Part shown: piece by piece, positions 1 to 12,838 of the stretch
Layout: every line of letters starts with the position of its first letter
Numbering within the stretch: the first letter of the stretch is position 1
Source of the DNA: Paraspadella gotoi
Taxonomy: Eukaryota; Chaetognatha
Length of the DNA: 64,000 nt
Reading direction: 5' to 3'
Assembly: GCA_051294375.1 (NCBI GenBank)
Contig: CM119266.1
Span: 15,341,859 to 15,405,858, forward strand
Notes under the pieces: model-generated
What the model saw: the letters and a program-made list of their open reading frames with translations, nothing else
Databases searched by the model: none
What the model was told of the DNA's origin: nothing
Position numbers and translations under genes: made by a program

Positions 1-224
1 AACCAGAATGGCAATTCCAATATGTTGCGCCGCAGTGACCTTCCTATCTATCTAATCACGAGTATATCCTGGTGATCATATAATTTTTTATATATAATAA
101 ATGCTCTATGGTTGATCAGTTTTTTGTAAATTTTTAACTATAACAACCAAATATTATACAAGATATGCCACATAAGTGGGATAGACTGATAGAAAGACTG
201 ACCGACCGACCGACCGACAAGTGT

Positions 225-325
225 CTTCATGAGTTGCTCCACGTGTACTCACGGAGGAGCTAAAAAATAAATTTATTAAATGAATGGATAATTTTTATAT
301 TGGTTGTACCAATTTCATAAATGCT
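225..325 (+). repeat. Dispersed repeat family 1, 3' fragment
   Basis: The segment ending in ATTTTTATATTGGTTGTACC matches, in plus orientation, the 3' end of the repeat family present at 4369-4605, 4679-4885 (both minus) and 32810-32990 (plus). It lies in the last visible intron of Mx copy A. Only about 100 bp are shared. Confidence 0.55.
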
Positions 326-398
326 TTTATTTGATATTGTTTTTATACTTTTTATTTGACTTTTTTGTTTTTTCAAATATGTCTGTAACTTGGTTTAC

Positions 399-1481
399 TT
401 TCCAATTAGGCGCTTGATTTTTTGTTCAATGTCTGGATCTTGATCCTCTCCTGCCACCCTCACAATACCGGGCAGATCCACGACGGTCAAATCCGGGACA
501 TATTCAGAATGCACCTCCAGCCGAATTTCAGTCTTAGGTAGATTTAGTTTGATCCTTAGATATTAGCCTATCAACACCCAACAGTAAGGAACTTTCAACT
601 TGCTTACCTCTGAAACAGCTTTTTCATTGCCTCCTGTTAAATCTGTCTGAACATCTAAAACCTGAAAAACAGTTGTCTCAGCCTTAGATTAAACAATTTG
701 TACTATTAGTAGAAGCTCAGTTGTTTCACCTTAGATCCCACGTCTTCTGGTCTCATTATATCCAGGTGAATATCTTGATTCCCTTTATTATACGTAAGTT
801 TGGCTTTCCAAGGTTTGGTGACGTCGTGTACCATTCTGTTAAATGTTCATAAATTAATAAGTTATTTTTTCGTTTTATTTCCCCCCGAGATTCGCATAAA
901 TTCCTGAAATCTTTGCCAGCATCTCTAGTTCCGTTCACCTGAGCTGAAGCGGTGCCCGAGTAACGATGCCTGTCCCGCGGGGAAGGCTGACCCCGGAGAG
1001 CGCCTCGACAACGGAAGATTTTCCCGATGATTGATCGCCGACGATCGTGATTTTCGGGACGGAGATAAGGCTGCGATACAACAATATGTGTACGTTAAAT
1101 TAATTAATTACCAAAAAAAAATGGAGATTAATTAACCGTCTCACTACTACAGACTGACAAACTTTTCAAACAGACAGACAGACTTTTCTAACTTTTAGTA
1201 AAACCGTGCCAGAGATCAAGGTCAAAGCGAAGGCATTGAGCAAGTATAGATATTTAAAAAATTAAAACATATATATATATATATACTTATTTGAACTTAT
1301 TTGAAGAACTTACAAATATGAAAGTTCTTTAAAACATATTTAACTTGGTACAAGACTGAACATGGACATCTTGAAGGAAAACTTACTTTTCATCGTCGAA
1401 ACCGGCGCTACGTATCTCGTCCACAAGATCGAGAAGAGGACGGACCTGCTCTTTAAAAGCCGATGACAAGGCGGGATTCAT
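399..1481 (-). CDS. Mx-like dynamin GTPase, copy A (N-terminal part, cut by window edge)
   Basis: This is the 5' half of a large dynamin-family GTPase of the Mx type. Five minus-strand exons are readable: 1387-1481 (start ATG at 1481), 939-1070, 730-835, 608-661 and 399-532, giving 174 residues in one frame across all junctions. Exon 2 carries the P-loop GDQSSGKSS and the switch-I stretch [10 protein letters not shown]. Exon 5 carries the G3 motif DLPG followed by [18 protein letters not shown], the family's signature stretch after G3. The TKPD exon and the stalk would lie left of position 1. Exon sizes (95, 132, 106, 54, 134 nt) equal those of copy B, and exon 2 differs at about 4 of 43 residues, so the two are close tandem paralogues. 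The last intron in the window (from 398 leftward) contains a dispersed repeat. Family membership is firm; antiviral function is inferred from the Mx family only. Confidence 0.9.
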
Positions 1482-3870
1482 CGTCAAGGTTTCGCGATGG
1501 CATTAAAATTCTCGAACTAAAAAAAAAGGGAGAAAAGAGAAAATAGACGTAGGCGAAAGAAGTTAAAACGCCAAAAAATAAACACGAAAAAAAAGTAGAA
1601 TGTACATTAAAGAGTAGTCAAAATTATATACAATAGAAGAAAAAATATAGTATCTAAATAATAATGAACATTTTTATATAGTTAATATTTTTACATAAAT
1701 CTATGAGCTATAACAATGTATGAAGAAGAAAAAATAAATTATCGTCTGACACAAATAAATGTTCATATCGCAATAAAATATTTTAATTATATTATTTATT
1801 GCGTCCGTAGATGTTTTGGGCTGACTGTCGCCATTCATGATAGCGCTGAGTTAATGATAACCCTAGGTTAATCTTAACGGTATGTATTTTATTTATTAAT
1901 AAGACAAACCCTAATAACTATTTTTAAGGGTTACCCCGTAGGTTGACCCTAAACTACCCTAAAAAAATTATTAATATTAAAAATTGCAAAATTACTTATT
2001 TTACTATCTTATAATCTTATATTGGGTTACTTATATATACTTTCGCCGACAGGGGTAAGAGAGGGATCAGGCTGTAACACCGTATTACAAGCGCCTCGTC
2101 CCTCCTAACTGCTAGGCGGCCACCGGGCTACCGGGCTAGATTTTAGTCCACCATAAAATTATGCTAATGATAGATTATATTAACGCTGTATACATTAGTA
2201 TTTAAATTTCATCGGCTATGGCTACTACAATCTGTCCTAGTTTTTTAATATATATCACACATCATTCCTGTTAGAAAGTAATTAATAAAAAATCTTAATA
2301 TCTAAGAGACTGAAAGGGGTCGGACTGGATAATTTTTTATGGGGGACCAAAGTTATATATGATTTTTAACAATAAGGATAAGACTACTAATATAAAATAG
2401 GTCTAATTAATATAAAAATTTTTATTAAATAAAATTTGTTGATTTAATTTTATTAAAAAAATAATTTTTAATTTTTTTAAAAATTATTTATTAAATTTAT
2501 TTAAAAAAATAAATAATTATTTTTAAAAATTTTCTTTAAGAAACAAAGGTTTTCATTGCTACTAAAGATAAAAATATATTTTCTAAAAGTATTATTTTTA
2601 TAAATTTTAAGATTTGCTTTTTGAAGTTGCCTAATATTTTCCTTTAATGTAACCTAAGGGAAGCTTTTTATTTCGACGGGATATTTTCGCAATACGTGCA
2701 AATTTTTAATTCTTTACAAAAGAAATTTAAACTTTTTCTGTCATGAATATAAAACGAAAAAAAAAAGTTTTTGGAATTTTTAGTATCCGAAAATTTTGGT
2801 AATCGAATTGGTTTCAGTATGTTTGTGAATAGAGAAAATTAAAAAGTCAATTGTCGTTTCGGCCGACGTCTTAGTTTAAGTATATCGGGCATTGCCCAGG
2901 TTCACCGTGCAATGAAGAGAGGAAAAAATATTGAAAGTGAGAGAGAGAGATGAGATGAGAGCGATGAAAGACACCCCGCCTCAACCCTGCAGGGAGGGAG
3001 AGGACGTCGGGAGAGAAACCGAGAAGACCTCGGGATCGGAGGTTCTTGTAATTGTTGGCCAATTGTAATCTCATTAATAAACCATAATAAAATAATTAAA
3101 GCATTTAGACATTCAAACAGAATAATTAATAAAAGCAATAACTTTTATTACCGAATAAACAGTAACTCAATAATAAATAAATTATTCTTCACGGAATAAA
3201 AGGAATCATCTATGGAAAACGAATTAAAGTACTTTACTATACTGTACTATACTATTCGAAAAACGCTCTTGTGCCAAATTCGAAATGATTACGAGAGACT
3301 AGGATGCGACGAAAGTCAATATTATATATTTAAAAACGCAGCGTCTAGTTAAAAAAAGAAAGTAACTCTGTTTCACCTCGCTTTTTTTAAGAAGGAATGT
3401 TTAAGATTGATTTTTTTTTGAAGAACTTGTCAGTGAACAATGACCGAACTCCAAGTCGACATCACATAAATTAATTTATCAAAATCTTTTTCACAACTTT
3501 TTGTAAGTTCTAAAAATAAACCAAAGTTTTAAAAAAATATTTTATTTTATAAATAAAGAACGAACAGTTTCATTGAAATGTTACTTAAGATTATAAACAT
3601 ATATTTTAAATAAATGTTATTTTTTATAAAAAAAAAGCATTATAGTTAAATTTTAAAAATGGAGAAATCCACACTCGGTTGAAAACGGCTAACAAAATTA
3701 GAAAATTTATTGCTGACGATCTCTTTTCTCGCGAATAGATCATTTATTTTCGGAGTATAGGTCAAAATTTGTTTTAAAGCAGTTAAGTGCCTTATAATAC
3801 AGTAATTAGGAAACAATTATTCAAATGGGAACATATTTTAAATACTTAATTACAAAAAACTACATTTAAA
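1482..3870. other. Intergenic spacer between the two Mx-like genes
   Basis: About 2.4 kb of AT-rich sequence separates the 5' end of copy A from the 3' end of copy B. It holds a SINE-like repeat at 2047-2153. At 2880-3060 a short GC-richer block has no coding character on either strand. The promoter of copy A should lie just right of 1481, where the sequence is purine-rich; no TATA box or other element stands out. I see no gene. Confidence 0.6.
2047..2153 (-). repeat. SINE-like repeat family 2
   Basis: Shares with 27848-28000 the blocks GGATCAGGCTGTAACACC, CTGCTAGGCG(G/A)CCACCGGGC and GATTTTAGTCCAC. On the minus strand the first part reads AGCCCGGTGGCCGCCTAGCA, resembling the D-arm/A-box half of a tRNA, so a tRNA-derived SINE is likely. 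No clear B box was found. Confidence 0.55.
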
Positions 3871-6800
3871 TCAAAATACGATCTGAACATCTTTGGTCAC
3901 GAGGCTGGTTAAAATTTTCGTTGATTCTTCCAAACTTTTTAACTTTTTCCTTAGTTGACTTCGTACTGCTGCCACTTCCGGGTCTTCGCCCATCACCCGG
4001 ATATCATCCGTGGAAGCGTTTGCAATGTGAGCGTTCATCTGTAAAGTTGTAATTATTTATTTAACTTCACTGACATTCTCACTGTTAAACTTAAATTAAG
4101 GTATTCTTATTAAATAAAAATTATAAAGAAGATTACATGATCTGCGATGCTTTTGCTGAGGTTCAATAACATGACGTACTGAATCTTCATTGGAGCGATT
4201 TCCATCATTCGTCTCGAGGCGATTCTGATACCAGATTTATATTTTTGTAATACTATGATACAGTTAGGTATATTTCAACCCGATATTCATGTTACCATAG
4301 TTACCTGAAGTACACTTTTAGATTAAGAAGATGCTTTTTACTTTCGTTTTTTGTACCAAACCATTTCTCGGATCGGGAACAATACTTGCACTCCGGACTC
4401 GAATTTAATGCTATGAAATTGGTACAACCAATATAAAAATTATCCATTCATTTAATAAATAAGCTATCTTGCCCCTGACTTGGACAGGCTTTGGTGGTTT
4501 AAGGCCTCCATCACTCTTACAAGATAATGACATAGCAGGTCTCTGCAAGCTTTCAATCAAGACTCTCTCACAGTCTCGTTTATTCATTCCCAGACTACCT
4601 GGCTTCCCTATCAATGAAGTGGAAAATATTTCAAAGAATGTTTCAATTGTGTGAACAGACCACTCCCTTAAGTATTAGATCGGGGAATACTTATTGTACT
4701 CCGCACTAGCATCAAAATACAAGGAGCTGAATTTATGAAATTGGTACAACCAATATAAAAATTATTCATTCATTTAATAAATAAGCTATCTTGCCCCTGA
4801 CTTTGGACAGGCTTTGGTGTTTAAGGCCTCCATAACTCTTACAAGATAATGACATAGCAGGTCCCTGCAAGCTTTCAATCAACATAACAATTAGAAATAT
4901 AAGTTTGCATAAACATAAAAATTTCAAAATCAATACTACTCAGTGTATTCACTTGACGATTTTACTTCCAAATCCGCATTAATGTGGATTAGTTTTGAAA
5001 CATGGTCCAGTTCTTGACGGTATATGTTGTCCTTTAACAAAAAAGATATAGCATTGTACGATTACAATATTCTTTCAAGGGACAAAAAATCTATTCAAAC
5101 CTGTTCGAACATCATGTCTTCCATCTCCATGTATTCAGAAAGAGCTTTGCGACAATCACGATTAGCGACTTTGCTTAGTCTAGAAATGATTTCCTTGGCA
5201 ACACTTTCCATATAGGGGAACTGATGCAAATAGAATGTGGCAAGTCTTTCAAAGTCCAATTCAACTTGGTGATAGACCTTTCGAAAAATTTAAGGGAAGC
5301 TCTTAGATATTCAAAAACGAATTGCCTAATGAATTTTAATTTCTCGTTAATTGCGAGTTACCTCCTCCAGACATTGGAGAATGTATGGTCGGCACTTTGT
5401 GATAAACTCTTTAATCTTCGCTTCGACAACGGCGGGTTTCTCGTAAACTGGCAGAAGAGCACCACGACGCAATTCCATCTGATGACGAATCTCTTCCAAC
5501 AGCTCCTCATCCATTGTGCCCATCTTATTTTGGCTACTTGGGCTTTCGAAGACTGATGACGAAGAGTCTGACCGCGTCATTTTCCTTGTACAATTGATAA
5601 AAGAAAAGAAATGTTTTTTTGAATTTGAGAACTACCATGTAAAAATAAAAATTAATAATCAAAAATTTGTAGAAACAAAGAATTTGAAGCGAACCACAAG
5701 CATACACCAAAATATTAAATATATGGATAAAAAGGGGGTACTCACGATTTTCTGAAATTTAAAATTTATCGGAATTAATTACAAAGAATATTTATAGGAA
5801 TCAATAAGAACTACCTTCTCAATATGGTTTTGCGAATAGTTAGTCTTTGGGTATTGACAGACACAGAAGACAGGTCATCTTTTGAATTTGAAGGCGAGCC
5901 CTATATGTTAGTCAGTTTAAGTTAAAAGTCCGAAAACTTCTTTTAAATTTACGAATTAATATTTTCGCGACTTCATAAACAACTAGTATTTCAAATCAAA
6001 ATTTCTCTTTCCCAAAAAAACAATTTCTACTTCATAGCATTTATAAAAAAAGATTAAAAGGCTGCAAAGATGACCTCTGAGGGAGAAACTTCTTCCGTTG
6101 TCTTCTCATAATAGGCATCGGGAGTGTCGGGCCGGCACTCGTCGATGTTTCGTGCAAGTTGTTCGCAAAGTTGGCGGAAGGCGGAAAATAGGTGGACCTC
6201 GTTGCGGTCGTTGCAGTGATGTCCCTCTAATCCTGCTTCGCAAAAAAATCTCTTTATGAAAAAAAACAAGATTACTTGTTTTAATAAATTAGACTTTAAT
6301 ATTTTATATTAAAATTTTAAAATAAATATAAAAATTTAATAAATTTCACTATATATTAGATTTAATTATATTCTTCATATAGAGGATATTCTTTTATAAT
6401 GTAATGGGGAGAGGGATGTTATTGTTGTCTTCTGGAAAAAGAGGGAGCAAAGCAAGACTACAAAGGAGAATTGTATGTTCTGATAGGGATACATACCCGG
6501 GAAAGCTGTTTAAAGAAAGGGGCGTCCTTATATATTAGATATAAATTTAATAGTCTGTACGGATGTAAAGAAACATGACAGCTACTGGATTTTACCCAAA
6601 GATTTGGCTCTCAAATTCTCGTTAAATTTCCCGATATGTCCGATCAAATACGTCCTCAAATCGTTTAAATCCTCGGGGGGTCCTTCTCCCAACTCTTTCA
6701 GTTCTGTGGCGAACTTTATCGTCGCGTGGTTCAGCTGAAGGAAAGGAACAAGGTCATATGAAAAGAATAAAGTGACGACGCCAACCTTACCTGTCGATGC

Positions 6801-8646
6801 AACTCTGGCAGTTCGGATTTAATACGGGAGGTCAGAGATTGGGTAAGTTTCGTCGCGAGATTTTTGATTCCGCGCTTAGTTTTATCGATTTTGTTAAAAT
6901 GTTGGTGATTTTCAAAGAAGGTGTCCTGTATCAGAAGAAAATAAAATTACAAAACATTTTCATTTAACTCAATTAATGGGGTTATAACGTCATTTTCACC
7001 TCTTCTTCTAACGCCTGTGAAAGTGGGATGTTGTCGTTCAAATCTTGTTGAGATCGTGCTTTGACAATTATCCAAGGGTCTTGGCCCATTAGTTTAACCT
7101 AAAAAATGTTATTTAAAATTTTTAGTAATATGATACTAGTTTTCTTATTACAATACCAATTTCCTAAACTTAGCCAATAATTCATTCCACTTAAATGATG
7201 AAAATGAGTTTCTTTAACATGAAAAAATTAATTATTCTTTAATATATTCGAACAATTTTTTAAAAAAATTATCACTTATCAGTACCGATGATTGATTGTT
7301 GGCAATTTTGATTGTTGCGTTTTCCTCGCCTCTGCCGACCAAGTCAGGTTTTGTGACGACTCCCAATGTCCGTTCTCCCGAAGGGTCAACCTGAGAGATG
7401 TAATGATAGTTCTTTTAAAAATGTTATTTTTGATTCTGTTTTTTTTTTTTTTTCGTTGAATTGACCTGCTTGGCAATTTTGATTGATTCATTGACCGCAA
7501 CGTCGACATTGGCGGGACAGACAACCAATATAATCGTGCTGGTCCGGTTAATGTACCTAACGAGGGAAAAAAAATACAATAATGATAATACAAGCATAGA
7601 TATGACAACATATAGAAAAACGATCATTTTTTTTTCTTTTTGTTTTTTACTTTCCAATGAGATTTTTTATCTTTTGTTCGATATCCGGCTCTTGATCATC
7701 TCCGGCCACCCTAACGATTCCTGGCAAATCGACCACAGTTAAATCTGGTACCGACGCGCTCCGCACTTCCAGCCGAATTTCAGTCTATATTTAGGACGAT
7801 ATTAAGATATTTTTAGCCAATGTAGTTCCTGTTTCGGAAGTCTTTTTTTTTAAGATTTTGATCTTACGTCAGATACTGCCTTTTCATTTCCATCTGTCAA
7901 TACCGTCTGGACTTCCAAAACCTACGAGAATAAATAAACAGCTTTTTAATTAACACATTTTGCACCCAAATTAAAACAACGGTTTAGTCTTCTGACCTTC
8001 GTTCCAATCTCTTGAGGATCTGTAATGTCAATCGTTACATCCTGATTGGCTTTGGTGTACGTGACTTTAGCGCTCCATGGTTTGGATGCGTCGTTCACCA
8101 TTCTACTCACGAAAATACAATATGCTATTTTCTTTAAACGGAAATTAGATAAAGCTCTTTACATAGAATTCAAGGAGTTAATTTTCGGTTAAACCTCAGT
8201 TGCAATGGTGCGCGTGTGACGATGCCTGTTCCACGAGGAAGGCAGACGCCGGACAAAGCCTCAACAACAGATGATTTTCCCGAAGACTGATCTCCGACAA
8301 TTGTGATCTTCGGCACGGCAATGTCACTAAAGATTTATTAAAATTGAAATGTAATTTTAAATGTCCAGCGTCTTCAGTCAAATCTTTGAAAAAAAATCTT
8401 TAGAAGCACTGCAAGGTACATTCGTCTGAATTTTGTACATGTAAATTCGATTGAAAGAAAATAGAATGCATGACAAAAAATATAGATGGTTCCCGACTTG
8501 CCCTCTGTCCCGGGATTCTGCCAATGAAGATAACAAAAAACAACAACTCACTTTTCATCGTCGAAATTGGAGCTGCGTATCTTGTCCACGAGATCCAGGA
8601 GAGGTCGCACCTGCTCCTTAAAGGCCGAAGATAACACGGGATTCAT
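3871..8646 (-). CDS. Mx-like dynamin GTPase, copy B (complete)
   Basis: Seventeen minus-strand exons join into about 699 aa: 8552-8646, 8195-8326, 7997-8102, 7868-7921, 7651-7784, 7466-7556, 7286-7390, 7000-7098, 6791-6925, 6596-6734, 6075-6235, 5815-5900, 5362-5584, 5101-5277, 4953-5031, 4137-4252 and 3871-4038 (TGA at 3871). The GTPase domain shows GDQSSGKSS (residues 43-51), DLPG (148-151) and TKPD (217-220). The stalk is recognisable by [21 protein letters not shown] and the segment [19 protein letters not shown], and the C-terminal GTPase effector domain by about residue 606 onward. There is no pleckstrin-homology or proline-rich domain, which fits Mx rather than classical dynamin, and the length fits Mx. 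The weakest junctions are the donor at 6074 (GTCATC) and the donor at 4952 (GTGAAT), chosen by phase. Intron 15 carries two copies of a dispersed repeat. Mx proteins self-assemble and block viruses in vertebrates; that role is an inference here. Confidence 0.92.
4369..4605 (-). repeat. Dispersed repeat family 1, copy in Mx-B intron 15
   Basis: Read on the minus strand it contains CTTGATTGAAAGCTTGCAGA, a central GAGGCCTTAAAC, CAAGATAGCTTATTTATTAA and the terminal ATTGGTTGTACCAAT. A second copy at 4679-4885 lies about 308 bp away in the same orientation and differs at few positions, so the pair is a local tandem duplication within one intron. No open frame and no terminal inverted repeat are evident; the origin (SINE or MITE remnant) is open. 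Confidence 0.75.
4679..4885 (-). repeat. Dispersed repeat family 1, second tandem copy
   Basis: This is nearly identical to 4369-4605 in the same orientation, with shared left flank (GATCGGG followed by an A/T-rich stretch and a CTCC motif) as well as the core. The shared flank means the duplication unit is larger than the repeat core. Confidence 0.75.
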
Positions 8647-10350
8647 TTTAATGAAAAGGAGAAAAAAAAAATTTTAAACGTTAAGTTCTGAGCGATTAAA
8701 CAAGCCGAGTGGCTTCAATTTCCCCTCGCTTGCATTTAAGTCGTCTGAAAATTCCCCATCGTCGCTTTACTCAATTGTTTTTGTCAATAAATTTTTTTTT
8801 TTTGCAAATGACCGAAAAACAAAATAACGATATTTTTGAGGAAACATGATATATACATACTTCATTTATATGTGCTGGTACTAGAAGTATTTTTAAGGGG
8901 CAAATTGTTGGTTAACGCGATCTTGGTTTTTCCAAAATATGATCCGAGAATGTGGATGATTCGCTTTTTTTTTTTTTTTTACAAAATTTATTTTTGGGCA
9001 TGATTTTAGGCGGGCAGCAAAAATGTCCGGGCAGCAAAAATTCGTCCGTCTTACTAATTCAAAGTTTCGGTAAAAAAAATATTAATTTATGTATGTTACT
9101 TTAAAAACATTAGAAGTCACAGTAATTATAAGAAGTAATGAAAAGTTAGGGTAATATTTGAAAAAAAGTAAAAACAACAATTTAAAATGAAAAATAACAT
9201 TAAATCAAACAAAATATTTATTATTTATTTATTTCTATTTTATTTCAAATTTGAAATTAAATAAGTCTTTAATTTCCGCAACAAATTGTTCAGCCACTTA
9301 ATTTTAAACCGATTTATAAAAAAATAGAATCTACTGTCAAATAAATAAAAACTATGAAAAATATCACATTCGTACTCACTCATTGGTTGAACGCTCCCTC
9401 GTGATCAATATTTTTTTCCTAATTATTTCTTTACCTTTTTTGTAAGAGACTTTATAAAAGATTTTCTGAGCGTGAGAGCAACGGGAGTCCACTAAGAACA
9501 TGTTGTGGCGGTATATTCACACCGCCTCACGTCCACCATCCTTCAGCCAAATACATTGGCTCAGAGGGGGAACACACCATCCCAGGCGTAGTGTTCCATC
9601 CACAGTCCTAACAACTTCCCTCTGCGTTGGCAAAGCGAGACCGTCCTAGGGTAACCGCGCCAGTGACTGGAGGCGTCACTGAGGGTCGGAAGCCCCCAAA
9701 GCCAACAGTGAGATGCCCCATCCCAATGGGCATCACAGGCAACCCGGCTGTTGCCATAATGTAACATTTTGTCTGAATTATGAGGACTATAATAAGCCAT
9801 AAGGAGGATGAAGAATCAGGAGGAATATTTGGGTTCAATGTTTTTTAGGAGAAAAGATGAGTCTCGCTACTCTCGCTCCCTTTATTAACTTCATTGATGA
9901 ATCTAATTTTATTTGTGATTACAAACTCTAAATTTCAAAGATTAAATAAAAAAAAAATATATATATATAAAAGGCAAGTTTAATTATCGAAGGCGGTCAT
10001 TGTTGTCGTCGTTCTCGTTCATTCCGTTGATTAGATCTCGAATCAAGTGTGATGGGTTTTGGGGAATTGAACCGAAAGTCTTTTTCCCTGTCAGACTCCG
10101 TCACTCTTTGCTCCAAAGGTCGTCGCTGATCCGACCTCGAACAAACGTGGCTCTAGCGTCCCACGGGCGTCGCTCCTCTCTCACTCCAACGTGGCTCCAG
10201 CCGGTCCGCCATTTCGTTCGATTCAGTGGAGCATTAAACCCTCCCCCCCCAAAAAAAAAAGATTGTGGCGGCAAAGAGTAGCAACTAGTATAGAAAAGCA
10301 AACAATTTTAGCAAAACAATGATAGCGAGGTCATTAACATAAATATATAT
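8647..10350. other. Intergenic region upstream of Mx copy B
   Basis: AT-rich sequence that should contain the Mx-B promoter just right of 8646; no TATA or clear regulatory site is visible. A moderately GC-rich block at 9480-9840 looks like a fragment of a non-coding retroposon, but no second copy exists in the window. At 10000-10290 a GC-rich ORF of 93 aa shows no recognisable domain and is not called. Confidence 0.4.
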
Positions 10351-10976
10351 TAGAGTGGAGCACTCAAGAACAAAAAATTATTTGAATGATCGAACAATGA
10401 TATTTAGATCTGAGATAGTATGATTAACTAGTACAAAAAATATTTTGTTCATATTATCTCGGGAACAGAATAGTAAAATATAATATATTTGTAGTAATAT
10501 CCTTATAAAATAGTAAATTTTAAAAATAATTTTTATAAAACTTTTATTAAAGATTCAGATTCTTCATAAAAAGTTGAATCAAAAATATAAAACATGTTAT
10601 CAAAAATTCAGTCATCTTCAATATTTAAAATAAGAAAAAAGGTAAAAATTCCTGACTTTTTTACTCTCTGTAGTAGAAACTTATATATGTTAAAACGTTT
10701 TAGTCATTTTTTGTGATCTAAACATTAAATATCATATAACATATTTTATAAAAGTTTCTTAGTTTTTTACAGCGAATCCAAATCAGTTCTTAAAAATAAA
10801 ATAAAAATATTTTGAAATTTGACGATTTTATAAGGATATTACTACATAAATAATTGAATTTGCTATACTGTTATGCTAAAAAAATTTTTAAAAAGATTTA
10901 AAATTCATTAATTATATGTCAATAGGCAGCAAAAAAATAATGTTCAATCACTCAATCTTTTCATCACTCCACCCTA
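10351..10976. mobile_element. hAT-like MITE (non-autonomous)
   Basis: The ends are inverted: TAGAGTGGAG at the left and CTCCACCCTA at the right (TAGRGTGGAG when reversed). Internal inverted blocks include GTAGTAATATCCTTATAAAA near 10490 and its reverse complement near 10830. Flanks show the 8-bp direct repeat ATATATAT at 10343-10350 and 10977-10984. TAGRG termini with 8-bp target duplications are typical of hAT elements. The flanking repeat is AT-only, so its value as a target duplication is limited. No transposase ORF. Confidence 0.65.
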
Positions 10977-11296
10977 ATATATATTGTCTCTCGCACCTTT
11001 TAATCTGGTCATAATTCTTAACCATGACGCTCAGTTAATCATATTTCTTTTTCATTTTTTTCTTTTTAATCTTTGTTTTTATTTCTATCTGCAACGTAGT
11101 ATGTAAATGTCACTACCTTTACGTTTCCAATCGCACTCTCTTTCCTTTTTTCCCCTTTTTTTCCTTTTTTTCCCAACGAATTTAATTCTATCCCACGATC
11201 CTTGGGCATCAACGGCCAACGCCCTCGCTCGTGGTTCGAACCGCTTCCGGCCTTCGGGATGAAAACAAGGGAAAACGCCCTGTGGAAATCAGTCGT

Positions 11297-11416
<120 letters not shown>

Positions 11417-12838
11417 CTTCCAGTTCCCTCATCATTGGCGGATTTCATTAAAACCGTGTTTTTTGAAACCGTGGTCATAATCAGACTCGTTATCATTCTG
11501 TCGTTCCAACTTTACTTCTCTCACTTCATTCTAACATAGTACTCAATCCTCACTACAAAGTCATGATAATTCCTAGTTTTATTTCCTCTCTCTTTCGCTT
11601 CTTTTCATCATTGTTCTCTCCTCCACACATACCCCCTCCCCACTCGTCGCCACAGTCACTGGCCTAATCTCACAACTCGTTTCGCTAAGAACCAATCTTC
11701 TCGGAATCCGGAAAACGGGAAAATGTGATGTTCCTTGTTAACGAATTTACCGTAAATCTTGACTCGACTCCCCGAGGCTGCTCGAGCTGCCTCGCACGGG
11801 TGGCTATGGAGAAGCAGGGGAAAAGCGGGCGAGGAAAAGTTTGGGTTCAAGCTTCTCCGGTTAGTTACTTAGCAACGAAGAAACTCGATTAGGCGGCGTT
11901 TCCAATTGAGTTTTGGCTTCCCGGAAAGTCTACGGACGTGTGTAAAGGTTTGAAACGTGTTGAAAAGAAACTTTTTTTTTGGGGGGGGGCTTTAATTTTC
12001 TCTCGGTTTAAAAGTCGAGGCGCAGTTTTATTTTGTTCCAATAAAAGGTGAGGCGGAGTAGACGCCGAGAAAAACTCGCGGTTAGAAAAGAGAGGAAAAT
12101 TGAAGGACGGAGAAAAGTTAAAAAAGAGAAGGTAAGAAAGAGAGGAGGATGTAAAGAAGTAAAAAAAAAAGAAGTAATTTTTTTTTTTCGAGAAAAAGAG
12201 TTGAGAATCTCGTGGGAGGAGAAGTGACTGAAAAGAAAAGAAAAATGTTTGGTAAAAAGAAAGAGACACCAAAAAGGACGTTGACTTCCCTTTTTGGCAG
12301 TTTGAGGCATGGGGGATAAAGGGAAGAAAGAAAATAACAAAAGAGGAGGAATGAAAGAAATAAATAAAAAAAAGGAGAATTAAATATACAAATAAATACA
12401 AAAAGTGCATGAAATATGAAATCTGAAAAAAAGGAAATTGAAACCTTAAAGAATTAAGAAAGAAAGTAAAGGAAAGAAATACTGAAAGGGCAAAAAATTA
12501 CAAACCATGACTATAAAAATATGTCAAGTAAAGAAACGCGCCATCGTGCTAACTATCAGGAAAATAAGTATAAAAACAAACACATAGATAAATGGCGCAG
12601 TAATATATTGAAAAGAGAAAAAAAAGTGTTGTTTTCTTTCCTCTCGCTCTTTTTTTCCTATCCCTATTTTTCTTGATCTATTAGTTTTCCATCACATTTT
12701 TTTTTCTTTAAATCTTTTTCCCCAACATTTTTGTCTTTTTTTTTGTCTGGAATCGAAAATCTTTGAAAAAAGGATTTTTTTTTAGTTTAGAATTCGAATG
12801 AGTTTCAGTGAAACTGAAGTCAACGAACAGAAGAAGCC

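Noticed and set aside
1505-1560. IRF-like AANNGAAA motif upstream of Mx copy A
   Set aside because: The region is A-rich, so the match is expected by chance; no paired ISRE.
1850-1975. Telomere-like CCCTAA motifs
   Set aside because: Degenerate and few; not a tandem TTAGGG/CCCTAA array.
2871-3138. Two overlapping minus-strand ORFs between the Mx genes
   Set aside because: No domain, no splice support, and GA-run composition.
9480-9840. GC-richer block possibly from a non-LTR retroposon
   Set aside because: No second copy in the window, no reverse-transcriptase frame, no poly-A or terminal repeat, so not called as a mobile element.
11889-12410. 173-aa minus-strand ORF rich in Phe/Ser/Leu
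   Set aside because: Purine-rich plus strand read backwards; composition is low complexity with no start context, splice sites or domain.
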